52,296 nt of DNA, taken from contig NZ_DATGQG010000087.1 of the NCBI RefSeq assembly GCF_035304305.1, positions 1-52,296 on the forward strand. Reading direction: 5' to 3'. Both the position numbers and the translations under genes were made by a program. A model generated the notes under the pieces. It did not search any database. It was not told the origin of the DNA and was given only the letters and a program-made list of their open reading frames with translations. This document shows, piece after piece, positions 46,116 to 52,296 of this stretch. This DNA is from Ferrovibrio sp035304305 (lineage in GTDB: Bacteria; Pseudomonadota; Alphaproteobacteria; Ferrovibrionales; Ferrovibrionaceae). Within the stretch, counting starts at the first letter, position 1. Each line of letters starts with the position of its first letter.

Positions 46116-48052
46116 GACAGGCACCGGAAGATCAGCATCGGATCGTCGGTCGGGTCGATGCGGAGGCGGATGCCGCCCCATTCGAGCGTATGCCTTGCAC
46201 CCGTCACGAGATTCTCGATGGCGGTGACGGGCTTCCGGTTGCCTACCGGCCCGATGTCGATGCCGCCGAAATGGAACCAGAACTCCTTCGGCTCACTGCC
46301 CTCAACCGAGATCGCAACCGCCACGGCGTTGCTGCCGTCAACGGAGTCCTTGACGAAACCCATCACCCGGTCGTGGTCGACCTGGGCAAGACGCAGGTTG
46401 TTCGTCTGCAGCAGCGCTGGGTTTTCTCGGCGGATCCTGTTCAGCCGGGCGATGAATGGCTTGATGTTTCCAGGCCGGTTCCAGTCGCGCGTCCTGTACT
46501 CGTATTTTTCGGAATTCAGATATTCCTCCTTGCCGGGGATCGGCTCATGCTCGAGCAGCTCGAAACCGTTGTAGATCCCGTATGTGGAGGAGAGCGTCGC
46601 AGCGAGCGCGAACCGCGCCTTGAACGCCCAGGGTTCGCCGCCCTGCAGATGCCAGGGAAGGATGTCGGGCGTGGTGACGAAAAAGTTCGGCCGGAAGAAC
46701 TCCCGCGTCGGAAAACTGGTCAGCTCGCTGATGTATTCCGAAAGCTCGGCCTTGTGCGTGCGCCAGGTGAAGTAGGTGTAGGACTGGCTGAATCCGAACT
46801 TGGCCAGCGCCTTCATTACCTTGGGTCGGGTGAAGGCTTCCGACAGGAAGATGACGCCGGGATCTTCCCGCTGGACCTCGGCGATCATCCACTCCCAGAA
46901 CGGAAACGGCTTGGTATGGGGATTGTCGACGCGGAAGATGCGCACACCCTGCCGCACCCAGAAGAGCACAATGTCCCGCAGGGCCATCCAGAGACCAGCC
47001 GCGTCCTTGCAGTGGAAGTCCACATTCACGATGTCTTCGTATTTCTTCGGCGGATTTTCGGCGTAACGGATGGAGCCATCCGGACGATGGCGGAACCATT
47101 CGGGATGCTCGCGCAACCATGGATGATCCGGCGAGCATTGCACCGCGAAATCGAGGGCAACCTCCATGCCATGCTCGCGGCAAGCCGAAACCAGGCGACG
47201 GAAATCGTCGAGCGTCCCCAGTTCAGGATGGATGGCGTCATGGCCGCCCTCTGCCGAGCCTATGGCATAGGGGCTGCCCGGATCACCGGGCTCTGACGTC
47301 AGGCTGTTGTTGCGCCCCTTGCGCGCCGTCCGCCCGATCGGATGGATCGGTAGCAGATAGAGCACATCGAATCCCATTGCCGCGATGTCGGGCAGCCTGG
47401 CGATGCAGTCATCGAAGGTGGCGCTGCGACCGGGCACCTGTCCCTGGCTGCGCGCCATGATCTCGTACCAGGCTCCGGCACGGGCCCGCACCCGCTCGAC
47501 CATCAAAGGAAAAACCGGACTGGTGACCAGATTGCCGCGCGGCTGGGCCCGCTGCATGGCCTCGCCGAGTTCGGGTGCCAGCCAGGCATCCGGGGCGTCC
47601 TGCTCCGGTGGCCTAACGCCTGCCTCGGCCAGCATCAGCCGGCCTTCGTCGAGTTCGACACTCACATCCTGACCGGCCTCGATGCGACGCCTGAGATCGC
47701 GCTGCCAGGTTGCGAAAGGATCACTCCAGGCTTCGATGTGGAAGCTGTAACGCCCCGGCTCGGGCGGCACGAACCGCCCGTGCCAGCGGTCGTTCTCATG
47801 GTGAAGCATAGGCGTGGATTGGGAGGCCGCGCCGCCCTCGCGACGCCAGACGAGGCTTGCCAGCGTCACCTCCGTGCCATCACGGAAGATATCCGCCCAG
47901 ACACCGACCGCCTCGCCGGCGATCCGCTTCGCCGGGAAACGGCCGCCGTTGATCACCGGATAAACATCTTCGATGACATATTGCGGCGCTGAGACCGGAA
48001 CCGGGCTGACCGGCTTTTTCTCGGTGGAACTGTAGCGACGCTGGAGATTCAC
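46112..48052 (-). CDS. glgE: Alpha-1,4-glucan:maltose-1-phosphate maltosyltransferase
   Basis: This GH13_3 enzyme adds maltosyl units from maltose-1-phosphate to alpha-glucan. The N-terminal domain starts VIEDVYPVINGGRFPAKR. The catalytic part has LYLLPIHPIGRTARKGRNN, HPEWFRHRPDGSIRYAENPP, nucleophile IFRVDNPHTKPFPFWEW and acid/base IFLSEAFTRPKVM. An ATG at 48142 opens the longest frame (676 residues) but lies upstream of the EcfG-type promoter. The GTG at 48052 (646 residues) is therefore preferred, and a GTG at 48079 is also possible. It is the first gene of the operon glgE-treS-glgB-glgX-treZ-treY. Confidence 0.93.
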   Translation of the reverse strand: MNLQRRYSSTEKKPVSPVPVSAPQYVIEDVYPVINGGRFPAKRIAGEAVGVWADIFRDGTEVTLASLVWRREGGAASQSTPMLHHENDRWHGRFVPPEPGRYSFHIEAWSDPFATWQRDLRRRIEAGQDVSVELDEGRLMLAEAGVRPPEQDAPDAWLAPELGEAMQRAQPRGNLVTSPVFPLMVERVRARAGAWYEIMARSQGQVPGRSATFDDCIARLPDIAAMGFDVLYLLPIHPIGRTARKGRNNSLTSEPGDPGSPYAIGSAEGGHDAIHPELGTLDDFRRLVSACREHGMEVALDFAVQCSPDHPWLREHPEWFRHRPDGSIRYAENPPKKYEDIVNVDFHCKDAAGLWMALRDIVLFWVRQGVRIFRVDNPHTKPFPFWEWMIAEVQREDPGVIFLSEAFTRPKVMKALAKFGFSQSYTYFTWRTHKAELSEYISELTSFPTREFFRPNFFVTTPDILPWHLQGGEPWAFKARFALAATLSSTYGIYNGFELLEHEPIPGKEEYLNSEKYEYRTRDWNRPGNIKPFIARLNRIRRENPALLQTNNLRLAQVDHDRVMGFVKDSVDGSNAVAVAISVEGSEPKEFWFHFGGIDIGPVGNRKPVTAIENLVTGARHTLEWGGIRLRIDPTDDPMLIFRCLS

Positions 48053-48089
48053 GGGACCTGCCTGCCGGGGCGTTTTCACTCGAGCCAAT

Positions 48090-48114
48090 AAGCCGGGCGA
48101 AAAGCCTTTGTTCC
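48090..48114 (-). promoter_or_regulatory. Candidate EcfG-type promoter of the glgE-treS-glgB-glgX-treZ-treY operon
   Basis: Minus-strand GGAAC (48114-48110), 18-nt spacer, TT (48091-48090). Its -35 box is 17 bp from the -35 box of the divergent malQ promoter. Confidence 0.7.
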
Positions 48115-48131
48115 CTCCCTCGATGCAGGCA

Positions 48132-48156
48132 GGAACATTCATATCCGCCCCCAGTT
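48132..48156 (+). promoter_or_regulatory. Candidate EcfG-type promoter of malQ
   Basis: GGAAC (48132-48136), 18-nt spacer, TT (48155-48156), 21 bp before the malQ GTG. Confidence 0.7.
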
Positions 48157-48177
48157 ATTCGGCGGAGGAGGCATCCC

Positions 48178-50205
48178 GTGACAGAAGATTCCGTCGCAGC
48201 ACTGGCCGAGGCCGCAGGTCTCGAGCTGTCCTATACGGCATTCGACGGCTCTGTCCGGCAGGCAGACGAAGCCGTCCTGCGCGATCTGGCCGCCGATATC
48301 CTCCCTCCGGCAGACAAGGAACCCGTCACCCCGCCCCGCTATGTCATTCTGCGGCAGAGTGACGCCCTGACTGCCGCAGCGTTGGGCATCGGCTCATTGC
48401 AATGGCAGATCCTGTGCGGCAAAGAAATCGTCTGCGACAGCGAGACAACGCCCCGGGCGCTGCCGCCAGGGATCTACACGGTCCGTTCGCAGAAGCCGGC
48501 GTCGGAGTTCAGGCTTGTCATCGCGCCGTCCCAGGCCTATCAGCCGCCAGCCGGCACCGGTGGACGACGCATCTGGCTCATTGCCGTCCAGCTCTACGGC
48601 ATCCGCTCCGGACGCAATTGGGGGCATGGTGACTTTTCCGATCTGTCTGACCTGCTGCGCCTTGCCGCCTCGGCGGGCGCCGGCGGCGTCGGCGTCAATC
48701 CCCTGCATGCGCTGTTTCCGTCCCGTCCGGTGGAGGCCAGCCCTTATTCACCAAGCAGCCGCGTCTTCCTGAACCCGCTCTACATCGACGTGACGGCAGT
48801 GCCGGGCTTTCCCGAAGCGGAGGCCGCAACTTGGCAGCGGGAACTGGCATCGCTGCGGGCCACTGACCTGGTGGACTATCCGCGGGTGGCCGCGCTGAAA
48901 CGCCATGCGCTGCGGCTGGCCTATGACCGCTTCCAGACCCATCCGCCGCCGGAACAGGCCCATGATTTTGCAGCCTTCCGCGAGTCCGCCGGGCCGGAAC
49001 TGCGCCGCTTTGCCGTCTACGAGGTTCTGTGCGAGCGGCTGGGTACCGCTTGGCGCGACTGGCCGGAGCGCTGGCGCCATCCGGATGCCGGGGCTATCGC
49101 CGCCCTGGCGGCTTCGGCGCCGATCGACATCGGGTTCGTCGAATTCCAGCAATGGCAGGCACACCGTCAGCTTGAGGCCTGCCGCAATCTCGCCAAGGCC
49201 CTGCAGCTGCCGCTCGGGCTCTACCTGGATTTTGCCGTCGGCATCCACCCGGACGGGTTCGACGTCTGGAATGACCCCGAAGCTTTCCTGACCGAGGCCT
49301 CGGTCGGCGCGCCACCGGATCTGCTCAACCGGGGCGGTCAGGACTGGGGACTGGCCTGCTTCAATCCGCGCACCCTGCAGGCCCGCGGCTACGAACCGTT
49401 CCGCCATTCCCTGCGGGCCGCCATGCAGTTCTCGGGCGCCATGCGGTTCGACCATATCCTCGGCCTGAACCGCCTCTATCTCATCCCGCGCGGGCGCGAT
49501 CCGCGCAACGGCGCCTATCTGCGCTTTCCCATCCGCGAGCTGCTCGCCGTGATGGCGATCGAGAGCGTGCGCCATGAATGCCTGGTCATCGGCGAGGATC
49601 TGGGAACGGTACCCGAGGGTCTGCGGGACATTCTCGATGAATGGGGCATCTGGACCTATCTGATCCTGCTCTTCGAGCGCGACGAAGACGGAGGCATCCG
49701 GCCGGTGCAGGACTTCCCTGCCCGCGCACTGACCGCCTTCAACACTCATGACATGGCTACGTTTGCCGGCTGGTGGGCCGGGGAAGACCTGGAGGAAATG
49801 CGCAACGCAGGGCTGACGCTCGGAGAAACCCCTGAAGAGCGGGAAACGGCGCGCGAGGCGTTGCGATCGGCGCTCGCCGCGGCCGGCATCCGGAGCGGTG
49901 ACCGGCCGGATTTCGCGGCCGTCGCACGGCTGATGGCCCGCAGCCCATGCGGCATACTCGCCATCGGCGCCGAAGACCTTGTGGGGTCGTCGAAGCAGCC
50001 GAACATGCCCGGCACCTGGAAGGAATACCCAAACTGGCGCTGGCGTCTGCCGGTTGCGATCGAGGAACTGCCGCACCAGCTCGGCTTTCGCGCCATCGCG
50101 GATGCGATGGCCGAGGAAGGCCGCGCTTTCGTTACCTCCGGCCGACCAGATCGATCATCGCCCGCACCGCAAAGGGATAGCCCTGCGGCCCAAGCCCGGC
50201 GATGA
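48178..50205 (+). CDS. malQ: 4-alpha-glucanotransferase (amylomaltase)
   Basis: A 675-residue GH77 enzyme that disproportionates malto-oligosaccharides. Motifs: GHGDFSDLSDLLRLAASAGA, NPLHALFPSRPVEASPYSPSSR split in the usual way, nucleophile MRFDHILGL, acid/base VIGEDLGTVPEGL and AFNTHDMATFAGWW. The N-terminal domain before residue 130 is the type found in long MalQ. The GTG at 48178 has GGAGGAGG 6 nt upstream. The last 25 codons are antisense to the 3' end of the dehydroquinase gene and look like a run-on tail (Ser/Pro/Arg-rich). It recycles short chains left by the TreYZ and GlgX steps. Confidence 0.95.
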   Translation: MTEDSVAALAEAAGLELSYTAFDGSVRQADEAVLRDLAADILPPADKEPVTPPRYVILRQSDALTAAALGIGSLQWQILCGKEIVCDSETTPRALPPGIYTVRSQKPASEFRLVIAPSQAYQPPAGTGGRRIWLIAVQLYGIRSGRNWGHGDFSDLSDLLRLAASAGAGGVGVNPLHALFPSRPVEASPYSPSSRVFLNPLYIDVTAVPGFPEAEAATWQRELASLRATDLVDYPRVAALKRHALRLAYDRFQTHPPPEQAHDFAAFRESAGPELRRFAVYEVLCERLGTAWRDWPERWRHPDAGAIAALAASAPIDIGFVEFQQWQAHRQLEACRNLAKALQLPLGLYLDFAVGIHPDGFDVWNDPEAFLTEASVGAPPDLLNRGGQDWGLACFNPRTLQARGYEPFRHSLRAAMQFSGAMRFDHILGLNRLYLIPRGRDPRNGAYLRFPIRELLAVMAIESVRHECLVIGEDLGTVPEGLRDILDEWGIWTYLILLFERDEDGGIRPVQDFPARALTAFNTHDMATFAGWWAGEDLEEMRNAGLTLGETPEERETAREALRSALAAAGIRSGDRPDFAAVARLMARSPCGILAIGAEDLVGSSKQPNMPGTWKEYPNWRWRLPVAIEELPHQLGFRAIADAMAEEGRAFVTSGRPDRSSPAPQRDSPAAQARR

Positions 50206-50566
50206 CGGCTGTCGCAATCTTCGAAACCAGGGAATTGTGGTAGATCGCCTCGCGCCGGTGAATGTTCGAGATATGAAACTCGATGATCGGACCCGGAAAC
50301 TGCTTCAACGCGTCGAGAATGGCGATCGATGTGAAGGTGAAGGCGGCAGGATTGATGATGATCCCGTCGGCCTCATCAATCGCCTCGTGAATCCAGTTGA
50401 TGATCTCGCCTTCAATATTGGACTGATGGAAACGGATCGGCCGTTCGCCCGCCGCCTCGCGGCACATCGCCTCCACTTCCGCCAGGGTCGTGTGGCCATA
50501 GATTTCCGGCTCGCGCTTGCCCAGCCGGTTCAGATTCGGTCCGTTCAACACGAAAATGGGCTTCAT
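50132..50566 (-). CDS. aroQ: Type II 3-dehydroquinate dehydratase-like protein with altered substrate residues
   Basis: A 144-residue flavodoxin-like fold protein of the AroQ family (dehydroquinate to dehydroshikimate). Present: NGPNLNRLGKREPEIYG (Arg18, catalytic Tyr23), Asn72 and the catalytic His98 in EFHISN. Changed relative to the M. tuberculosis enzyme: GG to AA (74-75), His81 to Phe78 (TFTS) and Arg112 to Tyr109. So catalysis may persist but substrate fit probably differs. GGAG lies 6 nt before the ATG, and the gene is 14 bp after dctM on the same strand. This suggests a catabolic or paralogous role tied to the TRAP substrate rather than the housekeeping shikimate pathway. Confidence 0.85.
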   Translation of the reverse strand: MKPIFVLNGPNLNRLGKREPEIYGHTTLAEVEAMCREAAGERPIRFHQSNIEGEIINWIHEAIDEADGIIINPAAFTFTSIAILDALKQFPGPIIEFHISNIHRREAIYHNSLVSKIATAVIAGLGPQGYPFAVRAMIDLVGRR

Positions 50567-50580
50567 GCATCACTCCATCG

Positions 50581-51882
50581 TTACCCCTGGTAGCCCAGCA
50601 GCCTCGGCAGCCACAGCACCAGTTCGGGAAAGAAGGTAATCAGCGCCAGCGACACGATCATCGCCCACAGGAAAGGCAGCGTGTCCCGCACGATATCGCG
50701 GATCGGCACCTCGGCGATGCGCGTCATCACGAACAGCAGCAGGCCGTAGGGCGGCGTGATCAGGCCAAGCATGATGTTGACCACCGCCATCACGCCGAAA
50801 TGCACCATGTCGATCCCCAGAGCCTGCGCCGTCGGGATCAGGACCGGTACGATAACCAGCAGGATCGTCGTACCCTCCAGCAGGCAGCCCAGCAGCAGCA
50901 GCAACACGTTGACCAGAACCAGGAAGCCGAGCGGCGAGAGATCCCAGGTGGTCAGCAGTACCTTGATGCCTTCGGGGATATTCTCCACGGTGACGACATA
51001 GTTGAAGACCAGGGCGCCGGCGATCAGCATGCCGATGGACGCCGAAGTCCGCGCGCTGGCCAGAACCGAGCGGTAGAAGTCGCGGAAGCTGACGCTGCGA
51101 TACAGCACTACCGAAATCACCAGCGCATAGGCTGCCGCCACCGCCGCCGCCTCCGTCGGCGTGGTTACGCCGCTGTAGATGCCGCCCAGCAGCACCACCG
51201 GCATCATCAGGCTTGGAAAGGCCTGCCAGGTGATGCGAGGCAGCTCGCGCAGGGGCGTGGGCGGCTCGACGGGGAAATTCTCCCGGCGCGCGCCCCAGGC
51301 GACGATGATCATCTGCGCCGCGGCCATGAGCAGACCGGGAATCACGCCGCCGAGGAACAGGTAGCCGATGGACGCATCGGATATCAGCGCAAAGAGGATC
51401 ATCGGTATCGATGGCGGAATGATCGGCCCGATCACGGCGGTCGCGGCCGTGAGCGCTGCGGCGTAACTGGCGCGATACTTGCCGTCCGCCGTCATCATGT
51501 TCTGCATCAGCTTGCCGGTGCCGGCGGCGTCGGCGATGGCGGAACCTGACATGCCGGCGAAGATGATGCTCTGCAGCACATTCACCTGCGCCAGGCCCCC
51601 GCGGAAGCGGCCGACGATGGCATTGCAGAAACGCAGCAGCCGGTCGGTCATCGACCCGATATTCATCAGCTCGGCCGCGAGGACGAACAGCGGCACCGCA
51701 AGGATGACGTAATTGGTGTACATGCCGTTCAGCAGCTGCTCGGCGGCGGTGCCTAGGTCGAGGCCGGCGAGCCACAAATAGAGTATCGAGCCCGCGATCA
51801 TGGCATGGCCGATGGGAAGACCAAGGAAAGCCAGGGTCGTCATCGCGACGATGGCGACAGAGAACGGGCTTGCGAAATTCAT
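50581..51882 (-). CDS. dctM: TRAP transporter large permease DctM
   Basis: A 433-residue inner-membrane protein with about 12 helices that forms the Na-coupled channel of a tripartite transporter. Family blocks: AVPLFVLAAELMNIGSMTDRLLRF, FAGMSGSAIADAAGTG, ATAVIGPIIPPSIPMILFA, GGIYSGVTTPTEAAAVAA and LGLITPPYGLLLFV. The start at 51882 overlaps the dctQ stop by 4 bp (ATGA); upstream in-frame residues are antisense-like and excluded. Confidence 0.95.
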   Translation of the reverse strand: MNFASPFSVAIVAMTTLAFLGLPIGHAMIAGSILYLWLAGLDLGTAAEQLLNGMYTNYVILAVPLFVLAAELMNIGSMTDRLLRFCNAIVGRFRGGLAQVNVLQSIIFAGMSGSAIADAAGTGKLMQNMMTADGKYRASYAAALTAATAVIGPIIPPSIPMILFALISDASIGYLFLGGVIPGLLMAAAQMIIVAWGARRENFPVEPPTPLRELPRITWQAFPSLMMPVVLLGGIYSGVTTPTEAAAVAAAYALVISVVLYRSVSFRDFYRSVLASARTSASIGMLIAGALVFNYVVTVENIPEGIKVLLTTWDLSPLGFLVLVNVLLLLLGCLLEGTTILLVIVPVLIPTAQALGIDMVHFGVMAVVNIMLGLITPPYGLLLFVMTRIAEVPIRDIVRDTLPFLWAMIVSLALITFFPELVLWLPRLLGYQG

Positions 51883-52296
51883 ACGCCGGACGCTGCCTTG
51901 GTGGGGTCGATGTCCTGTCCCGTTCTGCCGCGCAGGGCCTGCCATGACAGCCAGAGATAGCGGATCAGGATGGCGACGACGAACAGGATGTAAATGGAAT
52001 ACAGCCAGTCCATCCGGATCCTGAGGTAGGCGGCCTTTTCCACCTTCATGAAGGTGACGTAATCCACGCTGGCCGGCAGGGATGCGGCATAGAGGATCAC
52101 GGTGGAGATCGTGGCAACCAGCATCATCACCCGGCGGGTGCCGGGCCGGACGGCGCCGTAGATCAGGTCGAAGCGGATTTCCTCCTCCTCGCGGATGACG
52201 AAAGCCGCGCCCCACAGAACCAGCCAGATCCAGAGAACCGTGCTGACCTCATTGGTCCAGCCGATCGGCAGATTGAGGAGATAGCGGAAAGCGATC
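51879..52296 (-). CDS. dctQ: TRAP transporter small permease DctQ (partial, 5' end outside window)
   Basis: An open frame enters from the right edge. It reads AFRYLLNLPIGWTNEVSTVLWIW, GAAFVIREEEEIRFDL and further helices up to LYSIYILFVVAILIRYLWLSW, which is the four-helix DctQ subunit. 138 residues are visible. The periplasmic receptor dctP is expected upstream, beyond the window. Confidence 0.85.
   Translation of the reverse strand, partial: IAFRYLLNLPIGWTNEVSTVLWIWLVLWGAAFVIREEEEIRFDLIYGAVRPGTRRVMMLVATISTVILYAASLPASVDYVTFMKVEKAAYLRIRMDWLYSIYILFVVAILIRYLWLSWQALRGRTGQDIDPTKAASGV

Noticed and set aside
51883..52215. N-terminal extension of DctM
   Set aside because: Out of frame with dctQ, which is clearly coding there; ATGA overlap fixes the start at 51882.

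Overview
This is a chromosomal window of high-GC DNA (roughly 65% by eye) from an alphaproteobacterium. The lineage call rests on a NepR/EcfG general stress response (GSR) pair, a COQ9-family gene, alphaproteobacterial-type rpsU and purEK, and many Liv-type ABC transporters. Rhodospirillales or a close relative seems most likely, but this is inference. There is no phage, insertion sequence or CRISPR array. Nearly all genes are intact and densely packed.

Layout. (1) 1-8.7 kb: the 5' part of msrQ runs off the left edge. A minus-strand run follows: a SAM methyltransferase, a small membrane/zinc-ribbon protein, glyQ-glyS and ppdK, ending in a strong terminator. A polyprenyl diphosphate synthase is divergent from this run. 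(2) 8.7-20.7 kb: tRNA-Pro(CGG), a DMT permease, four tandem paralogous periplasmic binding proteins, an acyl-CoA synthetase and livF-G-M-H, forming a Liv-type import system probably for an organic acid. livH appears to use a CTG start. (3) 20.7-28.5 kb: an MBL hydrolase, a ferric-reductase-like flavoprotein, a 10-bp-period minisatellite, a diguanylate cyclase, purE-purK, a Pro/Gln-rich orphan, COQ9, peptide deformylase and ribosomal protein S21. (4) 28.5-34 kb: a general-stress island with nepR and ecfG, flanked by a defective-looking B12/radical-SAM gene, a PRC-barrel protein, an SDR oxidoreductase, a 25-residue membrane peptide and the DNA-repair protein Ku. (5) 34-50.2 kb: a six-gene alpha-glucan/trehalose operon (glgE, treS-maltokinase, glgB, glgX, treZ, treY) with malQ divergent. 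(6) 50.1-52.3 kb: a TRAP transporter (dctQ-dctM) coupled to an unusual type II dehydroquinase; dctQ runs off the right edge.

The main result is that regions 4 and 5 look like one physically clustered GSR regulon. I find seven matches to the EcfG/RpoE2-type promoter GGAAC-N18/19-TT in the non-coding leaders of the PRC-barrel gene, the SDR gene, the 25-residue peptide, ku, the radical-SAM leader, the glgE operon and malQ. Two pairs of genes are fired divergently from back-to-back sites. The enzyme set forms a loop: TreS-Mak turns trehalose into maltose-1-phosphate, GlgE and GlgB polymerise and branch it, and GlgX, TreY and TreZ return the glucan to trehalose, with MalQ recycling short chains. 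No ADP-glucose enzymes (glgC/glgA) are in the window. A stress sigma factor thus appears to control both a trehalose/glucan reservoir and stress-protection genes beside it.
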